64,000 nt of DNA from an uncultured Sulfitobacter sp. (lineage in GTDB: Bacteria; Pseudomonadota; Alphaproteobacteria; Rhodobacterales; Rhodobacteraceae): NCBI GenBank assembly GCA_905182645.1, contig CAJJCJ010000007.1, positions 1 through 64,000 of the forward strand, given 5' to 3'. The notes beneath the pieces are model-generated. The model worked only from the letters and a program-made list of their open reading frames with translations, searched no databases and was not told the origin of the DNA. Below, one piece after another: positions 39,344-47,500 of the stretch. Both the position numbers and the translations under genes were made by a program. Position 1 is the stretch's first letter, and the number at the start of each line of letters is the position of its first letter.

Positions 39344-39395
39344 TACAATGTATTAGGAAAGATGTTATATAACAATGACTTACATGACTGGTATT

Positions 39396-39410
39396 ATTGA
39401 GTGGGAATAA
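39396..39410 (+). repeat. attR: right core repeat of the guaA island
   Basis: Second copy of the 15-base guaA-end sequence at 34947-34961. To its right begins ordinary chromosomal DNA with the DMT transporter gene. Confidence 0.85.
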
Positions 39411-39457
39411 ACTTAGTATCAACAAGTTACGTGGCGCTCCTAATCTAGGATAGGCAT

Positions 39458-40325
39458 ATGCAACCGACACTTCGCGCAGCACTTTGGATGATCGGCGCAA
39501 TTCTGGCGTTTACGTCAATGGCCGTGTCGGGACGCGCAGCCGCCTTGGATCTCGATACATTTGAAATCATGCTCTACCGGTCCTGCGTCGGGTTCATCAT
39601 CGTGCTTATTGTCGGGAAAAGCTTTGGCACCTTGGGGCAAATCCGACTGGCACATATGGGCCTGCACAGCCTGCGCAATTTGGCGCACTTTTCAGGCCAA
39701 AATCTGTGGTTCTACGCGATCACTGTGATCCCATTGGCGCAAGTCTTCGCATTAGAATTCACCACCCCTATCTGGGTGATCCTTCTTTCGCCGCTCATAT
39801 TGCGTGAAAAAATCACACCCATCGGCGCCATCTCAGCGATCATCGGCTTTGTAGGAATCCTGATCGTCGCACGGCCCGGTTCAGCCACCATCAGCCCCGG
39901 CCTCATCGCAGCAGCGCTTTGCGCGGTCGGGTTTGCGTTCACAGCAATTTTCACCCGCAAACTCACACGCACCGAGACAATCACCTGCATCTTATTCTTC
40001 CTCACTGGGATGCAAGCCATCTTCGGGCTGATTGCGGCAGGATACGATGGGGACATCGCGCTGCCGTCGCTTGCAACACTGCCGTGGGTAATCGGTATCG
40101 GGTTTGCAGGCCTGATTGCGCATTTCTGCCTGACAACTGCCCTCTCGATCGCGCCCGCGACAATCGTGATGCCAATGGACTTCGTGCGGCTTGCCGATTA
40201 TCGCAGTGGTGGGAATCATACTCTACAACGAACCGATCGACGCCTTGGTGATCCTTGGCGGCGTGCTGATTTTCGCCGCCAATTATGTCAATATAAAGTT
40301 CGGGCAGGCGAAAGCAGCCAAATAG
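39458..40325 (+). pseudogene. DMT (EamA) family exporter, frameshifted near the C-terminus
   Basis: A ten-helix drug/metabolite transporter. Residues 1 to about 244 are intact (two EamA repeats, for example EFTTPIWVILLSPLILREKI). At about 40190 the frame breaks: CGGCTTGCCGATT has one base too many, and the next frame continues exactly as expected with PIIAVVGIILYNEPIDALV and ends at a TAG at 40323-40325. Without the extra base the protein would be about 288 residues. Unshifted reading gives an unrelated hydrophilic tail to 40393. The gene lies directly right of the island. Whether it is a true pseudogene or an error in the read is open. Confidence 0.8.
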
Positions 40326-40506
40326 CAGTGTATATTTGTTACGGTTTTGCTGCAGTTGGAGCCAACATAGCCTCCGTATTTGTACTGACGTAGCGTCAAT
40401 AATTGACGCAAAGCGTTCCAACTTTCTAAGTTGGCATATACCTGAGCTACGCCAAAACCCGAAATTTTTCATGAGTTATGACGCGGAAATTGTCTGAGAC
40501 TTGGCT

Positions 40507-41310
40507 TCAGAAGGTTTTCCAGTTGTTTGGGATGGTTTGTCGGAAGAACTTCAAGATCGCATTCGCGAACTGTTTTTGGGTTGGGTAATGGCGATTATGC
40601 GTCACATGCTGGTGCATCACCGCCCATAATCGTTCGATGGGGTTCAGGTGCGGGCAGTATGGCGGCAGTTGGATCAGGTGGATGCGGCAGTCCGGCCTTG
40701 CAAGGAATGCCCGAACATCGGGCCCTTTGTGATAGGCGGCATTGTCCCAGATGACATGGATCAATCGTTTGTCAGGGTTGCGCGCTTCAATTTTGGTGAG
40801 CAGCTGCGCAGCACTCACCCCATCAACGGTGGTTGGTTCGACAAAAGGCGCGTCGAAGGTTTCAAGATTGAGCGCTTCATGGATATTCACGCGGCCTCGC
40901 CCTGCAGTGGTTGGGACTGCGGGATTTGAGCCTGCCTTCACCCAGCCGTATGCAGGTTTTGTCTGGTATTCGGGGTGTACAGCATCAGCAAAATAGACGG
41001 CTTCGTCCTCACTCAGGTCGTTCAACAGGCCGGTATAAAGCGCTATGAATGCCTCTTGCTTTTCCGCCGGGACAGCCCGTGGCAGAGCCTTGGGCTTGCG
41101 ATACTCGAACCCCAACCGGGCAAGAAGCTTGATGCAGCCAGAATGCGAGTAGCGCAGGTCAAATTCACAGGCCATGTAAGATCTGATCTCAACCGTCGAG
41201 CGGCAGAAGCGACCATCCAGCCACCTGCATAACGCAGCTTCTTGATCAGTGGATACGTGACTGACCACCTTTCCAGCCATCCACAGCAAGCGCCTCCCAG
41301 CCGCTTCCAC
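40507..41310 (-). CDS. IS630-family transposase, catalytic part
   Basis: The DDE domain: Asp in AVYFADAVHPEY, Asp in HVIWDNAAYHKGP and Glu in CPHLNPIERLWAVMHQH. The natural protein should run on from the N-terminal frame at 41246-41506; the join is near 41260-41290, where YKSYRGSGWEALAVDGWKGG in the first frame meets SHVSTDQEAALCRW in this one. The apparent start at 41310 lies in the shadow of the first frame. Some IS630 elements use programmed frameshifting at this place, so it need not be dead. Confidence 0.82.
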   Translation of the reverse strand: MEAAGRRLLWMAGKVVSHVSTDQEAALCRWLDGRFCRSTVEIRSYMACEFDLRYSHSGCIKLLARLGFEYRKPKALPRAVPAEKQEAFIALYTGLLNDLSEDEAVYFADAVHPEYQTKPAYGWVKAGSNPAVPTTAGRGRVNIHEALNLETFDAPFVEPTTVDGVSAAQLLTKIEARNPDKRLIHVIWDNAAYHKGPDVRAFLARPDCRIHLIQLPPYCPHLNPIERLWAVMHQHVTHNRHYPTQKQFANAILKFFRQTIPNNWKTF

Positions 41311-41506
41311 GGTAGCTCTTGTACCAGCGCCGGATGGTGTCGTCGTTCAAATATAGAAATTCTGCGATGACCTGACAGGACTTCCCGTCATCCAGCAAAA
41401 GAAGCGCATTTGCACGCCGTGCAATCCCATGATCCTCGCGTTGACGGCGCACACAGGCCTCAAGCTCAAGGCGCTCTGTCGGGGAAAGAAAGCCGGGACG
41501 GATCAT
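41246..41506 (-). CDS. IS630-family transposase, N-terminal HTH part
   Basis: An 86-residue frame with the helix-turn-helix of the family: RLELEACVRRQREDHGIARR, NALLLLDDGKS and FLYLNDDTIRRWYKSY. It overlaps the catalytic frame by 65 bases in another register. GGAAAGG in the overlap could be a shift site, but the shift needed is +1 (or -2), not the usual -1. Confidence 0.78.
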   Translation of the reverse strand: MIRPGFLSPTERLELEACVRRQREDHGIARRANALLLLDDGKSCQVIAEFLYLNDDTIRRWYKSYRGSGWEALAVDGWKGGQSRIH

Positions 41507-41608
41507 GAGGCTAGCTGAATCGGTCTACGATCAAACGTCAACCCGCTAGAAATCGGGTGCTCGAGGAATCTGTGTATAACTGAAACTTTTCATGACGGGG
41601 ATGGAGAC

Positions 41609-42747
41609 ATGAAAAAAATATTAACGGTAGGCGCAGCTTTGATGCTGACCACAACTGCAGCCACAGCCGGCGGCCTTGATCGTTCAGGCCAAGGTATTGG
41701 TATTATTTTTGAAGAAGGCAACGCAGTCGAGCTTAGTTTCGGCCAGATAACACCTTCGGTCACGGGCATCGCATCCGGCTTAAACCTCGGTGGTGTAGGC
41801 TCTGGGAACATGGCGTCGCCTTACACACAGTGGGCCTTGGCTTCAAATATCAAGTGAAAGACAATCTGTCTTTGTCGTTGATCATTGATCAGCCATTTGG
41901 TGCTAGCGTTGATTATGGCGATGCGGACGCTGGTTATTACACGACCACAGCAGGCGGCGCGTCAACTGCTGAAGTCAGCAGTTCAGCAGTCACAGCCGTT
42001 GCCCGTTACAGCATCGACTCAAACTTCTCTGTGCATGGTGGCGTGCGCTACCAAACTGTAGAAGCAGCAGTGTCAAAACCACCTGTTGCAGGGTACGAAA
42101 TTGACAGCGAAGCTAACTCAGCGACCGGTTACCTCGTCGGCGTGGCATACGAGCGTCCTGAAATCGCTTTGCGTGTTGCTTTGACATACAACTCGGCCAT
42201 CAGCCACGACATTACTGCGACCGAGACTTGCAACGTAGCTCAATCTTTCTGCCCAGGGACAACAGCGGTCACGACTGTTGAAACGCCAGAATCGTTCAAC
42301 CTTGAATTCCAAAGCGGCGTTGCGGCAAATACGCTCGTGTTCGGCTCAATCCGTTACGCCAAGTGGACGTAGTTCGACTATGCACCACCTGTACACACTG
42401 CACTCAGGCAAGGATCATTACAAAGCTACGACGATGACACCATCAGCTATGCGTTGGGTGTTGGACGCAAGTTTAGTGACCAGTAGTCCGGCGCGCTTTC
42501 CATCGGGTATGAAGCCGCTACAGCTGGGTTTGCCGGTGATCTTGCGCCAACAAACGGCAGCAAAAGCATAGGAATTGGTGGCACGTACACTGCGGACGCC
42601 TTCAAAATCACAGGTGGCGTGCGTTACATCATGCTGGGTGACGCAACAACTGAAAATCCAATTCCTGATCACGCAGGGCTCGCAGGATCCGAATTCGCCG
42701 ATAACACTGCAATCGCAATCGGCCTCAAAATCTCGACGACTTTCTAA
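41609..42747 (+). pseudogene. OmpP1/FadL-type outer-membrane transporter, multiply broken
   Basis: A long-chain fatty acid/hydrophobic compound porin gene in pieces. The first frame (41609 on) has a signal peptide (MKKILTVGAALMLTTTAATA). One base is missing near 41831, after which the sequence continues in a second frame with LSLSLIIDQPFGASVDYG. That frame is cut by TAG at 42370-42372 and TAG at 42484-42486, but homology continues (SYALGVGRKFSDQ, then SGALSIGYEAATAGF) to a final ISTTF and stop at 42747, the terminal Phe being the usual outer-membrane signal. With one frameshift and two nonsense codons, and a total length somewhat below the family norm, it is dead. Confidence 0.88.
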
Positions 42748-42771
42748 ACAAGTCGACGCGCAACCAACGCC

Positions 42772-42800
42772 AAGCCCCGCCTCACTGGCGGGGCTTTTTT
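42772..42800 (+). terminator. Rho-independent terminator after the fadL-like pseudogene
   Basis: A perfect 10-bp stem (42772-42781 with 42787-42796), five-base loop and a run of six T. It remains well formed although the gene before it is broken. Confidence 0.9.
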
Positions 42801-42851
42801 GTTGCGCAAGATACGGGTTGCACGTGACGCTATCGCGGGCAACAAACGCGC

Positions 42852-43763
42852 ATGACCCAACCACAAAAAACCATCTCGGCCCAAGCATGGCTGGAACTGC
42901 TGATCCTCGCATTTATCTGGGGTGGCTCGTTTCTATCCGTGCGCGTGGCCTTGGATGAAATCGGCCCACTCACGGCCGTGGCGCACCGGACCGGCTGGGC
43001 GATGTTGATCCTCTGGATCTATATCATCATCCGCCGCCTGCCCGTCCCGCGCGATCCGCGCATTTGGGCGGCATTTCTGGTGATGGGCGTCCTCAACAAC
43101 GTGATCCCATTCTCGCTAATGGCATGGGGGCAACTGCATATTGAATCCGGCCTCACATCGATCCTCAATGCGGCAACAGCCATTTTCGGGGTCATCGCAG
43201 CCGCGATTTTCTTTGCCGATGAACGGCTATCCATGCGCAAAGCGATCGGCGTCACGCTTGGGTTCTTTGGGGTGGCAACCGCTATCGGCCTGTCATCGCT
43301 GGCAAGCTTCGATCTGCGCAGCCTCGGACAACTCGCCGTGATCGGCGGCACGGTATCTTATGCGCTTGCAAGTGTCTGGGCCCGCAAAAAACTGGGGCAC
43401 CTACCGCCACAAATTGCAGCCGCTGGCATGGTCACGGGCGCCAGCCTTGTGATGATCCCACTTGCATGGATGGCGGAAGGACCGATTAGCCTAACACTGC
43501 AACCAGACACATGGGTTGCCATCGGTTATTACGCCGTCATCGCCACAGCCTTGGCATATCTGCTCTATTACCGCGTACTTGCCATGGCCGGATCAGGCAA
43601 TCTGATGCTCTGCACGCTCATGGTCGCGCCCGTCGCGATCATCCTCGGGGCCGTGGTACTGGACGAAGCCCTGCCCCTGCGCGCCTACGCAGGTTTTGGC
43701 TTGCTGACCCTTGGGTTGATCATCATTGATGGGCGTCTGATAACCCGTCTAAAACGGCCCTAG
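42852..43763 (+). CDS. DMT (EamA) family transporter
   Basis: An intact 303-residue inner-membrane exporter-like protein with ten hydrophobic segments in two EamA repeats (ILAFIWGGSFLSVRVALDEI, GVLNNVIPFSLMAWGQ, then ALAYLLYYRVLAMAGSGNL). The substrate is unknown; relatives export amino acids, metabolites or drugs. It starts 52 bases after a strong terminator and so has its own promoter. Its last 41 bases overlap the end of lpxB on the other strand, an unusually long convergent overlap. Confidence 0.9.
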   Translation: MTQPQKTISAQAWLELLILAFIWGGSFLSVRVALDEIGPLTAVAHRTGWAMLILWIYIIIRRLPVPRDPRIWAAFLVMGVLNNVIPFSLMAWGQLHIESGLTSILNAATAIFGVIAAAIFFADERLSMRKAIGVTLGFFGVATAIGLSSLASFDLRSLGQLAVIGGTVSYALASVWARKKLGHLPPQIAAAGMVTGASLVMIPLAWMAEGPISLTLQPDTWVAIGYYAVIATALAYLLYYRVLAMAGSGNLMLCTLMVAPVAIILGAVVLDEALPLRAYAGFGLLTLGLIIIDGRLITRLKRP

Positions 43764-44853
43764 CCGCCCGCACGCCTGGCGCATCACCACCGCGTCCAAG
43801 CTTATCCATCGTGTCAGACATCGCAGCATGTTGAGCAGTCGGGTCATCCAAAACGGACAGAACGGCAGCGGCAATTGGGGCGGCAACGCAGTCCTTGCCG
43901 ACAAACTCAGGGATAACGCGACTGTCGCTGACCAGATTGACCAACGTGACCGTATCCACGAGCAACAGCCGGCTGATTATGGTCCGGCTCAACCACGCCA
44001 TGTCATAGGCAATCACCATCGGCGTATCGTTCGCGGCCAACTCAAGCGACACCGTACCAGAGGCCGCCAACGCAACATCAGCCGCCGCAAACAACCCGCG
44101 CTTTTCGTCCTTTTGATCCGCATCCAGAACCGACACAGGCACATCCCACTCAGCGACACCCGCAACAACGCCGTCATAAACATTCGCCGTTGTGGGCAGC
44201 GCAAAGCGCACATCAGGACGGGCCTGCGCTATCAACGCAGCAGCCTGGCCAAATCGGGGCAGCAAGCGCGCGATCTCTCCACGGCGGCTACCGGGCAACA
44301 GCATCACCAACGGGCCGTCTCCATCCCAAGCGGCAGCCTCCAATGGACTTGCAATCGGATCAGTCACCACCGGATGCCCAACAAAGTCGCAGCGCATGCC
44401 AGCGGCCTGCATCAACGGTGGCTCAAACGGGAACAACGCCAAGACCTGATCAATATGACGGGCCATCTTGGCAGCACGCTTTGGGCGCCACGCCCACACC
44501 GTCGGCGCCACATAATGCACGCAGCGAATATCTGACCCAGCCTTGACCAGCTTGGCGACACGCAGGCAAAAATCTGGGCTATCGATTGTGATCAACACGT
44601 CGGGCTTGCTGTCCAGCACCGCTTGGGCCATCTGATGCACACGAGCCTTCAGCGCGCGGTATTTCGGCAAAATTTCGGCCAGCCCCATGACAGACAGCTC
44701 GTCCATCGGAAACCGACTGACCAACCCCTGCTCGGCCATCAACGGACCACCAACACCGTCAAACTTAACATCCGTCAAACCGGACAGACCCGCCATTAAG
44801 GCAGCCCCCAATTTATCACCTGAAGCCTCACCTGCGATGACAAATACGCGCAT
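43723..44853 (-). CDS. lpxB: Lipid-A-disaccharide synthase
   Basis: A 376-residue GT-B glycosyltransferase that joins UDP-2,3-diacylglucosamine and lipid X. MRVFVIAGEASGDKLGA, YVAPTVWAWRPKRA and LLPGSRRGEIARLLP are family signatures. The start at 44853 overlaps the lpxI stop as TGATG; an upstream extension to 44880 lies inside lpxI and lacks support. It is the last gene of the envelope run and overlaps the convergent exporter gene. Confidence 0.96.
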   Translation of the reverse strand: MRVFVIAGEASGDKLGAALMAGLSGLTDVKFDGVGGPLMAEQGLVSRFPMDELSVMGLAEILPKYRALKARVHQMAQAVLDSKPDVLITIDSPDFCLRVAKLVKAGSDIRCVHYVAPTVWAWRPKRAAKMARHIDQVLALFPFEPPLMQAAGMRCDFVGHPVVTDPIASPLEAAAWDGDGPLVMLLPGSRRGEIARLLPRFGQAAALIAQARPDVRFALPTTANVYDGVVAGVAEWDVPVSVLDADQKDEKRGLFAAADVALAASGTVSLELAANDTPMVIAYDMAWLSRTIISRLLLVDTVTLVNLVSDSRVIPEFVGKDCVAAPIAAAVLSVLDDPTAQHAAMSDTMDKLGRGGDAPGVRAARAVLDGLSDAHQ

Positions 44854-45632
44854 CAGCTTTGCGTCTCGGGGCGCACCCACAGGACCTTGCCAGCGCCGTC
44901 CATCGCGGCAACAACTGCATCACTGTCCAACACCATCACGCCACCCGCAGTCACAACAATACCGTCCAGCCCTGCGGCAATCACGCCGCGCGCAGTGCCA
45001 ATCCCGATCACCGGCAAATCAGCGCGGCGATCTTGGTTGGGCTTGGGGGCTTTGTACAAAACGCCACCGCGTGCCATGACACCGGCCAGCATCGCATCGG
45101 TCCCATCGGGTCCCTCTTCGGCCAGTACGTTCGCACCTTGAATGATGCACGCCTGCCCGCGGTCAAGATTTCCAAGCTTGGCCACAACACTTTCGCCTAA
45201 AACAGCCTCTGCCATCATGCCGGCATTGGGCTTTAAAGACGTAAGAACGCCCGCTGCAGGCAATAATTCTGGCACTAAATCGTGGGCCGCGACCATTTGC
45301 AGACCGTGGGCCTCAAACAGCTGCATAATGGCACGCAACGCACCATCGTCGCCCTTTGACATTGCAGCCTTAATTACTGGGACCAACGGCATCGTTGCGG
45401 CATCAATTTGGGCAGAATCAACCAATGGGCGCTGGACCGCGCCAGCAAAGCAAACCTGTGTCACGCCAAGTTCGGTTAATTTCGCGAGAAAACTTCCCAA
45501 ATGTTCCAACCGAAATGTCAGATCAACCAGAACATCAGGCGTAAATCCGTCCAAAGCGCAGACCAACGCATCAGGAAACGCCGCCATAATCGCAGGCGGC
45601 AATGCCCCAGTACCAGCAACCAGCGCCAACAT
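44853..45632 (-). CDS. lpxI: UDP-2,3-diacylglucosamine pyrophosphatase LpxI
   Basis: A 259-residue enzyme that releases lipid X from UDP-2,3-diacylglucosamine, the alphaproteobacterial alternative to LpxH. LALVAGTGALPPAI at the start and LDRGQACIIQGANVLAEEGPDGTDAM in the C-domain (here given as GQACIIQGANVLAEEGPDG) are typical of LpxI (DUF1009). Its place between lpxA and lpxB, joined to both by one-base overlaps, supports the assignment. Confidence 0.94.
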   Translation of the reverse strand: MLALVAGTGALPPAIMAAFPDALVCALDGFTPDVLVDLTFRLEHLGSFLAKLTELGVTQVCFAGAVQRPLVDSAQIDAATMPLVPVIKAAMSKGDDGALRAIMQLFEAHGLQMVAAHDLVPELLPAAGVLTSLKPNAGMMAEAVLGESVVAKLGNLDRGQACIIQGANVLAEEGPDGTDAMLAGVMARGGVLYKAPKPNQDRRADLPVIGIGTARGVIAAGLDGIVVTAGGVMVLDSDAVVAAMDGAGKVLWVRPETQS

Positions 45633-46414
45633 CAGCTTGGGGTCAGGAAATTGCGGTCGGTGTCACCCATGATAAACGCGACCATCTGCTGAACATATTC
45701 ACTGTCAGTCTCATCAGCCAAACGGGCGGCACGATCGTGAAACGTACCTTCGCCATCTTTGAGCGTCTGAAACGCGGCGCGCATCGCAGTAATGTCGGCA
45801 CGAGCCACACCTTTTCGCTTAAGACCAATCAAGTTCAAACCATCCAGCTTGCCGCGCGGGCCCATGACCAAACCATGTGGGACCACATCGTTCGTGACCA
45901 TCGACAGCGCGCCAATAATGGCGCCCTGCCCGATACGCACCCACTGGTGAATGCCGCAAAGGCCGCCAATAATCACGTCGTCTTCAATAATACAGTGTCC
46001 GGCAATAGCGCTTGAATTGACCACAATCACGCGGTCACCGATCTGGGCGTCATGGGCGATATGGCAACCAGCCATAAACAACCCGTCATCACCAACAAGG
46101 GTCTGCGCACCACCACCAGCCGTGCCAGTATTCATCGTAACGTGTTCGCGAATACGGTTGCGCTTACCGATACGTAAGCGAGTCTTTTCGCCACAAAATT
46201 TCAAATCCTGCGGGATTTCACCAATGACCGAAAACGGAAATACAATGGTCTCATCACCGATATGCGTGTCACCCGTGACAACCACATGGGATTTCAACTC
46301 AACAGCGGCACCCAGCACAACATCGGCGCCAATGACGCAAAACGGACCAATCTGGCAGCCGTCACCAATGACAGCGCCATCTTCGATCACGGCAGAAGGG
46401 TGGATCATCCCCAT
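45632..46414 (-). CDS. lpxA: Acyl-ACP--UDP-N-acetylglucosamine O-acyltransferase
   Basis: A 260-residue left-handed beta-helix trimer that adds the first fatty acid in lipid A synthesis. Hexapeptide repeats fill residues 4-190 (HPSAVIEDGAVIGDGCQIGP), the catalytic His region reads CHIAHDAQIGD, and a helical C-domain follows (NLIGLKRKGVARADI). The start overlaps the fabZ stop as TGATG; the Met at 46408 is an alternative. Confidence 0.97.
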   Translation of the reverse strand: MGMIHPSAVIEDGAVIGDGCQIGPFCVIGADVVLGAAVELKSHVVVTGDTHIGDETIVFPFSVIGEIPQDLKFCGEKTRLRIGKRNRIREHVTMNTGTAGGGAQTLVGDDGLFMAGCHIAHDAQIGDRVIVVNSSAIAGHCIIEDDVIIGGLCGIHQWVRIGQGAIIGALSMVTNDVVPHGLVMGPRGKLDGLNLIGLKRKGVARADITAMRAAFQTLKDGEGTFHDRAARLADETDSEYVQQMVAFIMGDTDRNFLTPS

Positions 46415-46875
46415 CAGGTCTTCGAATCCATCATGGCTGTAAACTCTACTTCAGCAGCAAGCTCGCTATCAACAGTTGCAACGCCTTTGAATTTCCAAAC
46501 CTTGCCACCCGCTTTACCGCGCGTGGTCGTCAGCTGCATCTCAAGCACATCACCCGGCACAACCATGCGGCGGAATTTGCAGTTATCAATCGCCATGAAA
46601 TAGACGTTCAAATTCCCGTCCATCAGCCCAAGACTGGTGCCAATCATGACGGCAGCCGTCTGTGCCATCGCTTCGACAATCGTGACGCCAGGCATAATCG
46701 GATTGCCTGGAAAATGGCCCTGGAAATGCGGCTCATTCATGGTGACATTTTTGATGCCAACTGCTGATTTAACACCATCAATATCGCGGACCTTATCCAC
46801 AAGCAAAAACGGATAGCGGTGCGGGATAATCTTTTGGATCAGCTTAATGTCTGCGGTGGTTGGCGTATCGGTCAT
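46414..46875 (-). CDS. fabZ: 3-hydroxyacyl-ACP dehydratase FabZ
   Basis: A 153-residue hot-dog-fold enzyme of fatty acid elongation. [14 protein letters not shown], then [20 protein letters not shown] with the active-site His and Glu, are diagnostic. The ATG at 46875 gives [20 protein letters not shown], the usual family start; the longer frame to 46938 does not fit. It lies 70 bases after skp in the envelope operon, next to lpxA as in most Gram-negatives. Confidence 0.96.
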   Translation of the reverse strand: MTDTPTTADIKLIQKIIPHRYPFLLVDKVRDIDGVKSAVGIKNVTMNEPHFQGHFPGNPIMPGVTIVEAMAQTAAVMIGTSLGLMDGNLNVYFMAIDNCKFRRMVVPGDVLEMQLTTTRGKAGGKVWKFKGVATVDSELAAEVEFTAMMDSKT

Positions 46876-46945
46876 GTGGTCTGGTCCATTGATAAACTCA
46901 TGTCCACCACTCCTACCAAACCGCCACCGACGCGGCAAGGATCAG

Positions 46946-47500
46946 CTACTGATCAGGTACCGCGCTGCCGTCGCCAAAAGTATCATCAATTCGGGCAATC
47001 GCATCTTGCGTTATATCGACGGTGCTAAGGCTGAGAAACACAAGCCGCTGGTCCAACACGGCAACGGCACCGCGCTCCAACATAAGCGCACCCAAAACAT
47101 TGCGAACAAGTTCGAGAAACTGGCGTGGGGCAGCGGCGCGCGTTGCCTCAAATGTTGCAATTGCCGCGTCGCGGGTGCGGCGAATACCTTGAACACGGGT
47201 ATCAAATTCGGCGGCCTCTTGGCGAAATACCTCGGGGTCCAATGTCGGGCGACGGTCAGTCAGCGACTGTTCTTCCGCAGTCAAAGCCGCGGTAATTTCG
47301 TCGTTCTCTAACTGTAATACGCGCGCACGGTCATCAAGATCCGCAGCCATCCGCTGACCCATTAAAGTGGCGCGGTACAATTCGTCTGTATCAACAACGA
47401 CAACACCCATTGCTGGGGCCGCTAACTCAGGCGCGACTTGGGCCTGCAGATGACCTGCAAGCCCAATCAATACGCATCCAAGTGACAACAGCCGCCGCAT
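46946..47500 (-). CDS. skp: OmpH/Skp family periplasmic chaperone
   Basis: A 184-residue periplasmic chaperone for unfolded outer-membrane proteins. A signal peptide (MRRLLSLGCVLIGLAGHLQA) is followed by VVVVDTDELYRATLMGQRMA and a long helical, charged middle (residues about 55-140) that would form the tentacles. Sequence identity in this family is low, so the call rests on architecture and its place directly after bamA, whose stop overlaps its ATG (TGATG). Confidence 0.88.
   Translation of the reverse strand: MRRLLSLGCVLIGLAGHLQAQVAPELAAPAMGVVVVDTDELYRATLMGQRMAADLDDRARVLQLENDEITAALTAEEQSLTDRRPTLDPEVFRQEAAEFDTRVQGIRRTRDAAIATFEATRAAAPRQFLELVRNVLGALMLERGAVAVLDQRLVFLSLSTVDITQDAIARIDDTFGDGSAVPDQ

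Larger units (their letters stand above)
34962..39410. mobile_element. Integrative genomic island in the 3' end of guaA
   Basis: A 4.4-kb AT-rich block between two copies of the guaA-end repeat. Contents in order: tyrosine integrase, IS3-family element, a 5'-truncated unknown gene, a cut-off small gene, a truncated DUF6492 gene, a 58-residue small gene and a hairpin. A shared 14-base repeat occurs near both ends. Base composition and codon use (many AAA, AGA, ATA) differ sharply from the flanking chromosome, except in the IS3 element. It carries no recognisable replication, transfer or defence genes, so it looks like a remnant or a satellite needing outside help. Excision would restore guaA next to the DMT gene at 39458. 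Confidence 0.82.
40507..41506 (-). mobile_element. IS630-family insertion sequence (coding part)
   Basis: About 1 kb with the two IS630 frames described below, inserted between the broken DMT gene and the broken fadL-like gene. I could not find convincing terminal inverted repeats by eye, so the coordinates cover only the coding part; the true ends should lie within about 40440-40506 and 41507-41590. A small hairpin (CCAACTT/AAGTTGG at 40418-40434) lies just outside. Confidence 0.75.

Noticed and set aside
34962..39410. CRISPR array or defence system in the island
   Set aside because: The short repeats are few, lie at the two ends and lack regular spacers; no nuclease, toxin or restriction gene was found.
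40190..40200. Programmed frameshift in the DMT gene
   Set aside because: No slippery sequence or structure at the site, and such control is not known for this family; mutation or read error is simpler.
31710..42747. Possible pyrrolysine use: an MttB relative lies near a FadL gene with two in-frame amber codons
   Set aside because: The MttB-like gene has no UAG, no pylS/pylT or pylBCD genes are visible, and FadL also has a frameshift; ordinary decay explains it.
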